Of a stretch of 64,000 nt of DNA, positions 43,957 to 58,933 are shown piece after piece; position 1 is the stretch's first letter; each line of letters opens with the position of its first letter. Source of the stretch: Mixophyes australis (taxonomy: Eukaryota > Chordata > Amphibia > Anura > Limnodynastidae); NCBI GenBank assembly GCA_036250195.1, contig JAVHZZ010000068.1, positions 186,001 to 250,000 on the forward strand. Reading direction: 5' to 3'. The position numbers and the translations under genes are program-made. Under the pieces are notes generated by a model. The model made no database searches, had not been told where the DNA came from, and saw only the letters and a program-made list of their open reading frames with translations.

Positions 43957-46900
43957 GATTCATGATTTATGATTTAATTCATGATTCATGATTCAATTTA
44001 TGATTCATGATTCAACTCATGATTTAATTCATGATTCATGATTCGATTCATGATTCATGATTTAATTCTTAATTCATTATTCATGATTCATGATTCGATT
44101 CATGATTCATGATTCATGATTCATGATTCATGATTCATGATTCAATTCATGATTCATGATTCAATTCATGATTCATGATTCAATTCATGATTCATGATTC
44201 ATGATTCAATTCATGATTCATGATTCGATTCATGATTCATGATTCGATTCATGATTCATGATTCAATTCATGATTCATGATACATGATTCAATTCATGAT
44301 TCAATTCATGATTCATGATTCGATTCATGATTCAATTCATGATTCATGATTTATGATTCAATTTATGATTCATGATAAATGATTCATGATTCAATTCATG
44401 ATTCATGATTCGATTCATGATTCATGATTCAATTCATGATTCAATTCATGATTCATGATTCAATTCATGATTCATGATTCAATTCATGATTCATGATTCA
44501 ATTCATGATTCATGATTCATGATTCATGATTCAATTCATGATTCATGTTTCGATTCATGATTCTTGATTCATGATTTATGATTCAATTCATGATTCATGA
44601 TTCATTATTCGATTCATGATTCATGATTCAATTCATGATTCAGGATTCATGATTCATGATTCAGGATTCATGATTCATGATTCAATTCATGATTCATGTT
44701 TCGATTCATGATTCTTGATTCATGATTCATGATTCAATTCATGATTCATGATTCGATTCATGATTCATGATTCATGATTCGATTCATGATTCATGATTCA
44801 TGATTCATGATTCAATTAATGATTTATGATTCATGATTCAATTCATGATTCATGATTCATGATTCAATTCATGATTTATGATTCGATTCATGATTCATGA
44901 TTCATGATTCGATTCATGATTCATGATTCATGATTCAATTCATGATGTATGATTCAATTCATGATTCATGATTCATGATTCAATTCATGATTCATGATTC
45001 ATGATTCAATTCATGATTCATAATTCATGATTCATGATTCAATTCATGATTCATGATTCGATTCATGATTCGATTCATGATTCATGATTCATGATTCATG
45101 ATTCATGATTCATGATTCAATTCATGATTCATGATTCATGATTCATGATTTGATTCATGATTCATGATTCAATTCATGATTCATGATTTGATTCATGATT
45201 CATGATTCATGATTCAATTCATGATTCATGATTCACGATTCAATTCATGATTCATGATTCATTATACAATTCATGATTTATGATTCGATTCATGATTCAT
45301 GATTCGATTCATGATTCATCATTCAATTCATGATTCATGATTCATGATTCAATTCATGATTCATGATTCATGATTCAATTCATGATTCATGATTCAATTC
45401 ATAATTCAATTCATGATTCATGATTCATGATTCATGATTTATGATTCATGATTCATGATTCAATTCATGATTCAAGATTCATGATTCAATTCATAATTCA
45501 ATTCATGATTCATGATTCAATTCATGATTCATGATTCATGATTCAATTCATGATTCATGATTCGATTCATGATTCAATTCATTATGTAATTCATAATTCA
45601 TGATTCAATTCATGATTCATGATTCGATTCATGATTCATGATTCATGATTCATGATTCATGATTCAATTCATGATTCATGATTCATGATTCATGATTCAA
45701 TTCATGATTCATGTTTTGATTCATGATTCTTGATTCATGATTCATGATTCATGATTCAATTCATGATTCATGATTCATGATTCATGATTCAATTCATGAT
45801 TCATGTTTCGATTCATGATTCTTGATTCATGATTCATGATTCAATTCATGATTCATGATTCATGATTCATTATTCGATTCATGATTCATGATTCATGATT
45901 TAATTCATGATTCATGATTCATGATTCATGATTCAATTCATGATTCATGTTTCGATTCATGATTCATGATTCATGATTCAATTCATGATTCATGATTCGA
46001 TTCATGATTCATGATTCATGATTCGATTCATGATTCATGATTCATGATTCATGATTCAATTCATGATTCATGATTCATGATTCATGATTCAATTCATGAT
46101 TCATGATATGATTCATAATTCATGATTCATGATTCGATTCATGATTCAATTCATGATTTATGATTCGATTCATGATTCATGATTCATGATTCAATTCTTG
46201 ATTCATGATTCATGATTCAATTCATGATTCATGATTCAATTCATGATTCATGATTCAATTCATGATTCATAATTCATGATTCATGATTCAATTCATTATT
46301 CAATTCATCATTAATGATTCAATTCATGATTCGATTCATGATTCAATTCATGATTCATGATTCGATTTATGATTCATGATTCATGATTCAATTCATGATT
46401 CATGATTCAATTCATGATTCAATTCATGATTCAATTCATGTTTCATGATTCGATTCATGATTCATGATTCAATTCATGATTCAATTCATGATTCATGATT
46501 CATGATTCGGTTCATGATTCATGATTCAATTCATGATTCATGATTTATGATTCAATTTATGATTCATGATTCATGATTCATGATTCAATTCATGATTCAT
46601 GATTCGATTCATGATTCATGATTCAAATTATTATTTAATTCATGATTCATGATTCAATTCATGATTCATGATTCATGATTCAATTCATGATTCATGATTC
46701 ATGATTCATGATTCAATTCATGATTCATGTTTCGATTCATGATTCTTGATTCATGATTCATGATTCAATTCATGATTCATGATTCATGATTCATTATTCG
46801 ATTCATGATTCATGATTCATGATTCAATTCATGATTCATGATTCATGATTCATGATTCAATTCATGATTCATGTTTCGATTCATGATTCTTGATTCATGA

Positions 46901-47830
46901 TTCAATTCATGATTCATGATTCATGATTCAATTCATGATTCATGATTCATGATTCATTATTCGATTCATGATTCATGATTCATGATTCAATTCATGATTC
47001 ATGATTCATGATTCATGATTCATGTTTCGATTCATGATTCTTGATTCATGATTCATGATTCGATTAATGATTCATGATTCGATTCATGATTCATGATTCG
47101 ATTCATGATTCATGATTTATGATTCATGATTCATGATTCGATTCATGATTCATGATTCATGATTCATGATTCATGATTCAATTCATGATTCATGATTCAT
47201 GATTCAATTCATGATTCATGATTCATGATTCAATTTATGATTCATGATTCATGATTCAATTCATGATTCATAATTCATGATTCATGATTCAATTCATGAT
47301 TCATGATTCGATTCATGATTCATGATTCATGATTCATGATTCGATTCATGATTCATGATTCATGATTCAATTCATGATTCATGATTCATGATTCAATTCA
47401 TGATTCATGATTCATGATTCAATTCATGATTCATGATTCGATTCATGATTCATGATTCATGATTTATGATTCATGATTCATGATTCATGATTCAATTCAT
47501 GATTCATGATTCATGATTCAATTCATGATTCATAATTCATAATACAATTCATGATTCATGATTCAATTCATGATTCATGATTCGATTCATGATTCATGAT
47601 TCAATTCATGATTCATGATTCAATTCATGATTCATGATTCATGATTCAATTCATGATTCATGATTCAATTCATAATTCAATTCATGATTCATGATTCATG
47701 ATTCATGATTCATGATTTATGATTCATGATTCATGATTCAATTCATGATTCAATATTCATGATTCAATTCATAATTCAATTCATGATTCATGATTCATTA
47801 TTCATGATTCAATTCATGATTCATGATTCA

Positions 47831-47946
47831 TAATTAAATACATGATTCAATACATGATTCATAATTCAATTCATGATTCGATTTATGATTCATGACTGAA
47901 TTCATGATTCGATTCCTGATTCAAATCATGATTCATGATTGAATTC
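47831..47946 (+). repeat. C-block 10 (116 bp, type 2)
   Basis: Type-2 form with TGACTGAATTC and one CCTG site. It is the left copy of the 2.8-kb tandem pair. TTAGTTCTTA follows at 48277. Confidence 0.84.
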
Positions 47947-50650
47947 ATGATTCATGATTCAATTCATGATTCAATTCATGATTCATGATTCAATTCATGA
48001 TTCAATTTATGATTCATGATTCAACTCATGATTCAATTCATGATTCATGATTCGATTCATAATTCATGATTCATGATTCAATTCATGAATCATAATTCAT
48101 GATTCATGATTCAATTCATGAATCATGATTCATGATTCATGATTTATGATTCAAATCATGATTTATAATTCAAATCATGATTTATGATTTAATTCATGAT
48201 TCATGATTCAATTTATGATTCATGATTCAACTCATGATTCAATTCATGATTCATGATTCGATTCATGATTCATGATTTAGTTCTTAATTCATTATTCATG
48301 ATTCATGATTCGATTCATGATTCATGATTCATGATTCAATTCATGATTCATGATTCATGATTCAATTCATGATTCATGATTCGATTCATGATTCATGATT
48401 CAATTCATGATTCATGATTTATGATTCAATTTATGATTCATGATAAATGATTCATGATTCAATTCATGATTCATGATTCGATTCATGATTCATGATTCAA
48501 TTCATGATTCAATTCATGATTCATGATTCAATTCATGATTCATGATTCAATTCATGATTCATGATTCATGATTCATTATTCGATTCATGATTCATGATTC
48601 AATTCATGATTCATGATTCATGATTCGATTCATGATTCATGATTCATGATTCATGATTCAATTCTTGATTCATGATTCATGATTCAATTCATGATTCATG
48701 ATTCAATTCATGATTCATGATTCAATTCATGATTCATAATTCATGATTCATGATTCAATTCATGATTCAATTCATGATTAATGATTCAATTCATGATTCG
48801 ATATATGATTCAATTCATGATTCATGATTCATGATTCGATTCATGATTCATGATTCATGATACATGATTCAATTCATGATTCATGATTCATGATTCAATT
48901 CATGATTCATGATTCGATTCATAATTCATGATTCATGATTCGATTCATGATTCAATTCATGATTTATGATTCATGATTCGATTCATGATTCATGATTCAT
49001 GATTCAATTCTTGATTCATGATTCATGATTCAATTCATGATTCATGATTCAATTCATGATTCATGATTCAATTCATGATTCATAATTCATGATTCATGAT
49101 TCAATTCATTATTCAATTCATCATTAATGATTCAATTCATGATTCGATTCATGATTCAATTCATGATTCATGATTCGATTTATGATTCATGATTCATGAT
49201 TCAATTCATGATTCATGATTCAATTCATGATTCAATTCATGATTCAATTCATGTTTCATGATTCGATTCATGATTCATGATTCAATTCATGATTCAATTC
49301 ATGATTCATGATTCATGATTCGATTCATGATTCATGATTCAATTCATGATTCATGATTTATGATTCAATTTATGATTCATGATTCATGATTCATGATTCA
49401 ATTCATGATTCATGATTCGATTCATGATTCATGATTCAAATTATTATTTAATTCATGATTCATGATTCAATTCATGATTCATGATTCATGATTCAATTCA
49501 TGATTCATGATTCATGATTCATGATTCAATTCATGATTCATGTTTCGATTCATGATTCTTGATTCATGATTCATGATTCAATTCATGATTCATGATTCAT
49601 GATTCATTATTCGATTCATGATTCATGATTCATGATTCAATTCATGATTCATGATTCATGATTCATGATTCATGATTCAATTCATGATTCATGTTTCGAT
49701 TCATGATTCTTGATTCATGATTCAATTCATGATTCATGATTCATGATTCATGATTCAATTCATGATTCATGATTCATGATTCATTATTCGATTCATGATT
49801 CATGATTCATGATTCAATTCATGATTCATGATTCATGATTCATGTTTCGATTCATGATTCTTGATTCATGATTCATGATTCGATTAATGATTCATGATTC
49901 GATTCATGATTCATGATTCGATTCATGATTCATGATTTATGATTCATGATTCATGATTCGATTCATGATTCATGATTCATGATTCATGATTCATGATTCA
50001 ATTCATGGTTCATGATTCATGATTCAATTCATGATTCATGATTCATGATTCAATTTATGATTCATGATTCATGATTCAATTCATGATTCATAATTCATGA
50101 TTCATGATTCAATTCATGATTCATGATTCGATTCATGATTCATGATTCATGATTCATGATTCGATTCATGATTCATGATTCATGATTCAATTCATGATTC
50201 ATGATTCATGATTCAATTCATGATTCATGATTCATGATTCAATTCATGATTCATGATTCGATTCATGATTCATGATTCATGATTCATGATTTATGATTCA
50301 TGATTCATGATTCATGATTCAATTCATGATTCATGATTCATGATTCAATTCATGATTCATAATTCATAATACAATTCATGATTCATGATTCAATTCATGA
50401 TTCATGATTCGATTCATGATTCATGATTCAATTCATGATTCATGATTCATGATTCAATTCATGATTCATGATTCATGATTCAATTCATGATTCATGATTC
50501 AATTCATAATTCAATTCATGATTCATGATTCATGATTCATGATTTACGATTCATGATTCAATTCATGATTCAAGATTCATGATTCAATTCATAATTCAAT
50601 TCATGATTCATGATTCATTATTCATGATTCAATTCATGATTCATGATTCA

Positions 50651-50766
50651 TAATTAAATACATGATTCAATACATGATTCATAATTCAATTCATGATTCG
50701 ATTTATGATTCATGACTGAATTCATGATTCGATTCCTGATTCAAATCATGATTCATGATTGAATTC
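50651..50766 (+). repeat. C-block 11 (116 bp, type 2)
   Basis: Identical landmarks to C-block 10 at +2820. The following degenerate segment is 57 bp shorter (TTAGTTCTTA at 51040), so most of the offset change in this pair is here. Confidence 0.84.
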
Positions 50767-52987
50767 ATGATTCATGATTCAATTCATGATTCAATTCATG
50801 ATTCATGATTCAATTCATGATTCAATTTATGATTCATGATTCAACTCATGATTCAATTCATGATTCATGATTTGATTCATAATTCATGATTCATGATTCA
50901 ATTCATGAATCATAATTCATGATTCATGATTCAATTCATGAATCATGATTCATGATTCATGATTCATGATTCAATTTATGATTCATGATTCAACTCATGA
51001 TTCAATTCATGATTCATGATTCGATTCATGATTCATGATTTAGTTCTTAATTCATTATTCATGATTCATGATTCGATTCATGATTCATGATTCATGATTC
51101 AATTCATGATTCATGATTCAATTCATGATTCATGATTCATGATTCAATTCATGATTCATGATTCGATTCATGATTCATGATTCAATTCATGATTCATGAT
51201 TTATGATTCAATTTATGATTCATGATAAATGATTCATGATTCAATTCATGATTCATGATTCGATTCATGATTCATGATTCAATTCATGATTCAATTCATG
51301 ATTCACGATTCAATTCATGATTCATGATTCAATTCATGATTCATGATTCATGATTCATTATTCGATTCATGATTCATGATTCAATTCATGATTCATGATT
51401 CATGATTCGATTCATGATTCATGATTCATGATTCAATTCTTGATTCATGATTCATGATTCAATTCATGATTCATGATTCAATTCATGATTCATGATTCAA
51501 TTCATGATTCATAATTCATGATTCATGATTCAATTCATGATTCAATTCATGATTAATGATTCAATTCATGATTCGATATATGATTCAATTCATGATTCAT
51601 GATTCGATTTATGATTCATGATTCATGATTCAATTCATGATTCATGATTCAATTCATGATTCAATTCATGATTCATAATTCATGATTCGATTCATGATTC
51701 ATGATTCAATTCATGATTCATGATTTATGATTCAATTTATGATTCATGATTCATGATTCAATTCATGATTCATGATTCGATTCATGATTCATGATTCAAT
51801 TCATTATTTAATTCATGATTCATGATTCAATTCATGATTCATGATTCGATTCATGATTCATGATTCATGATTAATGATTCATGATTCAATTCATGATTCA
51901 TGATTCATGATTCATGATTCAAATTATGATTCATGTTTCGATTCATGATTCTTGATTCATGATTCATGATTCAATTCATGATTCATGATTCATGATTCAT
52001 TATTCGATTCATGATTCATGATTCATGATTCAATTCATGATTCATGATTCATGATTCATGATTCAATTCATGATTCATGTTTCGATTCATGATTCTTGAT
52101 TCATGATTCATGATTCAATTCATGATTCATGATTCGATTCATGATTCATGATTCATGATTCGATTCATGATTCATGATTCATGATTCGATTCATGATTCA
52201 TGATTCATGATTCATGATTCAATTCATGATTCATGATTCATGATTCGATTCATGATTCATGATTCATGATTCGATTCATGATTCATGATTCATGATTCAT
52301 GATTCAATTCATGATTCATGATTCATGATTCATGATTCAATTCATGATTCATGATTCATGATTCAATTTATGATTCATGATTCATGATTCAATTCATGAT
52401 TCATAATTCATGATTCATGATTCAATTCAGGATTCATGATTCGATTCATGATTCATGATTCATGATTCATGATTCGATTCATGATTCATGATTCATGATT
52501 CATGATTCAATTCATGATTCATGATTCATGATTCAATTCATGATTCATGATTCATGATTCAATTCATGATTCATGATTCGATTCATGATTCATGATTCGA
52601 TTCATGATTCATGATTCATGATTCAATTCATGATTCATGATTCATGATTCAATTGATGATTCATGATTCATGATTCAATTCATGATTCATGATTCATGGT
52701 TCAATTCATGATTCATGATTCATGATTCAATTCATGATTCATGATTCGATTCATGATTCATGATTCAATTCATGATTCATGATTCATGATTCAATTCATG
52801 ATTCATGATTCATGATTCAATTCATGATTCATGATTCAATTCATAATTCAATTCATGATTCATGATTCATGATTCATGATTTATGATTCATGATTCAATT
52901 CATGATTCAAGATTCATGATTCAATTCATAATTCAATTCATGATTCATGATTCATGATTCATGATTCAATTCATGATTCATGATTCA

Positions 52988-53134
52988 TAATTAAATACAT
53001 GATTCAATTCATGATTTATAATTCAATTCCTGATTCGATTCCTGATTGAATTCATGATTCATGATTCGATTTATGATTCATGATTCAATTCATGATTCGA
53101 TTCCTGATTCAAATCATTATTCATGATTGAATTC
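52988..53134 (+). repeat. C-block 12 (147 bp, type 1c)
   Basis: Derived 147-bp form with three CCTG sites (CAATTCCTGATTCGATTCC) and TTTATAATTC. It has a private CAAATCATTATTC. The downstream marker is changed to TTAATTCTTT (53361). Confidence 0.83.
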
Positions 53135-54378
53135 ATGATTCATGATTGAATTCATGATTCATGAATCATGATTCAATTCATGATTCAATTCATGATTCAT
53201 TTCATGATTCATGATTCAATTTATAATTCATGATTCAACTCATGATTCAATTCATGATTCATGATTCGATTCATAATTCATGATTCATGATTCAATTCAT
53301 GATTCATGATTCAACTCATGATTTAATTCATGATTCATGATTCGATTCATGATTCATGATTTAATTCTTTATTCATTATTCATGATTCATGATTCGATTC
53401 ATGATTCATGATTCATGATTCAATTCATGATTCATGATTCAATTCATGATTCATGATTCATGATTCAATTCATGATTCATGATTCGATTCATGATTCATG
53501 ATTCGATTCATGATTCACGATTCAATTCATGATTCATGATGCATGATTCAATTCATGATTCAATTCATGATTCATGATTCATGATTCGATTCATGATTCA
53601 TGATTCAATTCATGATTCATGATTTATGATTCAATTTATGATTCATGATAAATGATTCATGATTCAATTCATGATTCATGATTCGATTCATGATTCATGA
53701 TTCAATTCATGATTCAATTCATGATTCATGATTCAATTCATGATTCATGATTCAATTCATGATTCATGATTCATGATTTATGATTCAATTCATGATTCAT
53801 GTTTCGATTCATGATTCTTGATTCATGATTTATGATTCAATTCATGATTCATGATTCATGATTCATTATTCGATTCATGATTCATGATTCATGATTCAAT
53901 TCATGATTCATGATTCATGATTCATGATTCAATTCATGATTCATGTTTCGATTCATAATTCTTGATTCATGATTCATGATTCAATTCATAATTCATGATT
54001 CGATTCATGATTCATGATTCATGATTCGATTCATGATTCATGATTCATGATTCATGATTCAATTCATGATTCATGATTCATGGTTCAATTCATGATTCAT
54101 GATTCATGATTCAATTCATGATTCATGATTCGATTCATGATTCATGATTCAATTCATGATTCATGATTCATGATTCAATTCATGATTCATGATTCATGAT
54201 TCAATTCATGATTCATGATTCAATTCATAATTCAATTCATGATTCATGATTCATGATTCATGATTTATGATTCATGATTTATGATTCAATTCATGATTCA
54301 AGATTCATGATTCAATTCATAATTCAATTCATGATTCATGATTCATTATTCATGATTCAATTCATGATTCATGATTCA

Positions 54379-54494
54379 TAATTAAATACATGATTCAATA
54401 CATGATTCATAATTCAATTCATGATTCGATTTATGATTCATGACTGAATTCATGATTCGATTCCTGATTCAAATCATGATTCATGATTGAATTC
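54379..54494 (+). repeat. C-block 13 (116 bp, type 2)
   Basis: Same form as C-blocks 10 and 11, including TGACTGAATTC and TTAGTTCTTA downstream (54825, 446 bp after the start as in C-block 10). It lies between type-1c copies. Confidence 0.84.
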
Positions 54495-56853
54495 ATGATT
54501 CATGATTCAATTCATGATTCAATTCATGATTCATGATTCAATTCATGATTCAATTTATGATTCATGATTCAACTCATGATTCAATTCATGATTCATGATT
54601 CGATTCATAATTCATGATTCATGATTCAATTCATGAATCATAATTCATGATTCATGATTCAATTCATGAATCAATATTCATGATTCATGATTCATGATTC
54701 AAATCATGATTTATGATTCAAATCATGATTTATGATTTAATTCATGATTCATGATTCAATTTATGATTCATGATTCAACTCATGATTCAATTCATGATTC
54801 ATGATTCGATTCATGATTCATGATTTAGTTCTTAATTCATTATTCATGATTCATGATTCGATTCATGATTCATGATTCATGATTCAATTCATGATTCATG
54901 ATTCAATTCATGATTCATGATTCAATTCATGATTCATGATTCATGATTCAATTCATGATTCATGATTCAATTCATGATTCATGATTCAATTCATGATTCA
55001 TGATTTATGATTCAATTTATGATTCATGATAAATGATTCATGATTCAATTCATGATTCATGATTCGATTCATGATTCATGATTCAATTCATGATTCAATT
55101 CATGATTCACGATTCAATTCATGATTCATGATTCAATTCATGATTCATGATTCATGATTCATTATTCGATTCATGATTCATGATTCAATTCATGATTCAT
55201 GATTCATGATTCGATTCATGATTCATGATTCATGATTCAATTCTTGATTCATGATTCATGATTCAATTCATGATTCATGATTCAATTCATGATTCATGAT
55301 TCAATTCATGATTCATAATTCATGATTCATGATTCAATTCATGATTCAATTCATGATTAATGATTCAATTCATGATTCGATATATGATTCAATTCATGAT
55401 TCATGATTCGATTTATGATTCATGATTCATGATTCAATTCATGATTCATGATTCAATTCATGATTCAATTCATGATTCAATTCATGTTTCATGATTCGAT
55501 TCATGATTCATGATTCAATTCATGATTCAATTCATGATTCATAATTCATGATTCGATTCATGATTCATGATTCAATTCATGATTCATGATTTATGATTCA
55601 ATTTATGATTCATGATTCATGATTCATGATTCAATTCATGATTCATGATTCGATTCATGATTCATGATTCAATTCATTATTTAATTCATGATTCATGATT
55701 CAATTCATGATTCATGATTCGATTCATGATTCATGATTCATGATTAATGATTCATGATTCAATTCATGATTCATGATTCATGATTCATGATTCAAATTAT
55801 GATTCATGTTTCGATTCATGATTCTTGATTCATGATTCATGATTCAATTCATGATTCATGATTCATGATTCATTATTCGATTCATGATTCATGATTCATG
55901 ATTCAATTCATGATTCATGATTCATGATTCAATTCATGATTCATGTTTCGATTCATGATTCTTGATTCATGATTCATGATTCAATTCATGATTCATGATT
56001 CGATTCATGATTCATGATTCATGATTCGATTCATGATTCATGATTCATGATTCATGATTCATGATTCAATTCATGATTCATGATTCATGATTCGATTCAT
56101 GATTCATGATTCATGATTCGATTCATGATTCATGATTCATGATTCATGATTCAATTCATGATTCATGATTCATGATTCAATTCATGATTCATGATTCATG
56201 ATTCAATTTATGATTCATGATTCATGATTCAATTCATGATTCATAATTCATGATTCATGATTCAATTCATGATTCATGATTCGATTCATGATTCATGATT
56301 CATGATTCATGATTCGATTCATGATTCATGATTCATGATTCATGATTCAATTCATGATTCATGATTCATGATTCAATTCATGATTCATGATTCCTGATTC
56401 AATTCATGATTCATGATTCGATTCATGATTCATGATTCTATTCATGATTCATGATTCATGATTCAATTGATGATTCATGATTCATGATTCAATTGATGAT
56501 TCATGATTCATGATTCAATTCATGATTCATGATTCATGGTTCAATTCATGATTCATGATTCATGATTCAATTCATGATTCATGATTCGATTCATGATTCA
56601 TGATTCAATTCATGATTCATGATTCATGATTCAATTCATGATTCATGATTCATGATTCAATTCATGATTCATGATTCATGATTCAATTCATGATTCATGA
56701 TTCAATTCATAATTCAATTCATGATTCATGATTCATGATTCATGATTTATGATTCATGATTCAATTCATGATTCAAGATTCATGATTCAATTCATAATTC
56801 AATTCATGATTCATGATTCATGATTCATGATTCAATTCATGATTCATGATTCA

Positions 56854-57000
56854 TAATTAAATACATGATTCAATTCATGATTTATAATTCAATTCCTGAT
56901 TCGATTCCTGATTCAATTCATGATTCATGATTCGATTTATGATTCATGATTCAATTCATGATTCGATTCCTGATTCAAATCATGATTCATGATTGAATTC
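56854..57000 (+). repeat. C-block 14 (147 bp, type 1c)
   Basis: Three-CCTG form, as C-block 12, at +3866. The downstream marker TTAATTCTTT (57234) is also shared with C-block 12. Confidence 0.84.
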
Positions 57001-57329
57001 ATGATTCATGATTCATGATTGAATTCATGATTCATGAATCATGATTCAATTCATGATTCAATTCATGATTCATTTCATGATTCATGATTCAATTTATAAT
57101 TCATGATTCAACTCATGATTCAATTCATGATTCATGATTCGATTCATAATTCATGATTCATGATTCAATTCATGATTCATGATTCAACTCATGATTTAAT
57201 TCATGATTCATGATTCGATTCATGATTCATGATTTAATTCTTTATTCATTATTCATGATTCATGATTCGATTCATGATTCATGATTCATGATTCATGATT
57301 CATGATTCATGATTCAATTCATGATTCAT

Positions 57330-58350
57330 GATTCAATTCATGATTCATGATTCAATTCATGATTCATGATTCGATTCATGATTCATGATTCGATTCATGA
57401 TTCATGATTCAATTCATGATTCATGATGCATGATTCAATTCATGATTCAATTCATGATTCATGATTCATGATTCGATTCATGATTCATGATTCAATTCAT
57501 GATTCATGATTTATGATTCAATTTATGATTCATGATAAATGATTCATGATTCAATTCATGATTCATGATTCGATTCATGATTCATGATTCAATTCATGAT
57601 TCAATTCATGATTCATGATTCAATTCATGATTCATGATTCAATTCATGATTCATGATTCAATTCATGATTCATGATTCATGATTCATGATTCAATTCATG
57701 ATTCATGTTTCGATTCATGATTCTTGATTCATGATTTATGATTCAATTCATGATTCATGATTCATGATTCATTATTCGATTCATGATTCATGATTCATGA
57801 TTCATGATTCATGATTCATGATTCAATTCATGATTCATGATTCAATTCATGATTCATGATTCAATTCATGATTCATGATTCGATTCATGATTCATGATTC
57901 GATTCATGATTCATGATTCAATTCATGATTCATGATGCATGATTCAATTCATGATTCAATTCATGATTCATGATTCATGATTCGATTCATGATTCATGAT
58001 TCAATTCATGATTCATGATTTATGATTCAATTTATGATTCATGATAAATGATTCATGATTCAATTCATGATTCATGATTCGATTCATGATTCATGATTCA
58101 ATTCATGATTCAATTCATGATTCATGATTCAATTCATGATTCATGATTCAATTCATGATTCATGATTCAATTCATGATTCATGATTCATGATTCATGATT
58201 CAATTCATGATTCATGTTTCGATTCATGATTCTTGATTCATGATTTATGATTCAATTCATGATTCATGATTCATGATTCATTATTCGATTCATGATTCAT
58301 GATTCATGATTCAATTCATGATTCATGATTCATGATTCAATTCATGATTC
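57330..58350 (+). repeat. 509-bp tandem duplication
   Basis: Landmarks repeat at exactly 509 bp: GATAAATG 57534 and 58043, and TGTTTCGATTC 57706 and 58215. GATGCATGATTC near 57427 and 57933 also recurs at a similar distance. A third, displaced copy of the same landmarks follows at +1540 (GATAAATG 59583, TGTTTCG 59755). Unit boundaries are approximate. Confidence 0.78.
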
Positions 58351-58786
58351 ATGTTTCGATTCATGATTCTTGATTCATGATTCATGATTCAATTCATAAT
58401 TCATGATTCGATTCATGATTCATGATTCATGATTCGATTCATGATTCATGATTCATGATTCATGATTCAATTCATGATTCATGATTCATGGTTCAATTCA
58501 TGATTCATGATTCATGATTCAATTCATGATTCATGATTCGATTCATGATTCATGATTCAATTCATGATTCATGATTCATGATTAAATTCATGATTCATGA
58601 TTCATGATTCAATTCATGATTCATGATTCAATTCATAATTCAATTCATGATTCATGATTCATGATTCATGATTTATGATTCATGATTCATGATTCAATTC
58701 ATGATTCAAGATTCATGATTCAATTCATAATTCAATTCATGATTCATGATTCATGATTCATGATTCAATTCATGATTCATGATTCA

Positions 58787-58933
58787 TAATTAAATACATG
58801 ATTCAATTCATGATTTATAATTCAATTCCTGATTCGATTCCTGATTCAATTCATGATTCATGATTCGATTTATGATTCATGATTCAATTCATGATTCGAT
58901 TCCTGATTCAAATCATGATTCATGATTGAATTC
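58787..58933 (+). repeat. C-block 15 (147 bp, type 1c)
   Basis: The last C-block in the window, a three-CCTG form. Its downstream degenerate segment is truncated: the TTAATTCTTT marker is missing and ordinary satellite resumes after CAACTCATGATTTAATTC near 59118. Confidence 0.83.

Larger units (their letters stand above)
35401..46250 (+). repeat. HOR domain VII: C-block-rich satellite, mixed subfamilies
   Basis: Four full C-blocks (35470, 38132, 40123, 43592) and one doubled partial core (36814-37030) lie here among B-type motifs. The order alternates between a 147-bp form with CAATTCATGATTCG before the second CCTG (38132, 43592) and a 116-bp form (40123). A private variant, TGACAGAATTC, is at 40186-40196. 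The only clear orientation switch in the array (43926-43956) is in this domain, just after a C-block. Spacing between C-blocks is irregular: 2662, 1991 and 3469 bp, then 4239 bp to the next one. Confidence 0.72.
46251..51900 (+). repeat. HOR domain VIII: about 2.8-kb tandem pair
   Basis: Two adjacent copies of a roughly 2.8-kb unit: CATCATTAATG 46306 and 49119 (2813), 116-bp C-block 47831 and 50651 (2820), TTAGTTCTTA 48277 and 51040 (2763), GATAAATG 48442 and 51234 (2792), CGATATATG near 48800 and 51575 (about 2775). Each copy also holds the variant CAATTCATGAATCAT just after its C-block. The single G in GATTCGGTTC near 46509 is private to the first copy. The uninterrupted counterpart of the island insertion site lies here, at 48473-48482. 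Confidence 0.75.
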
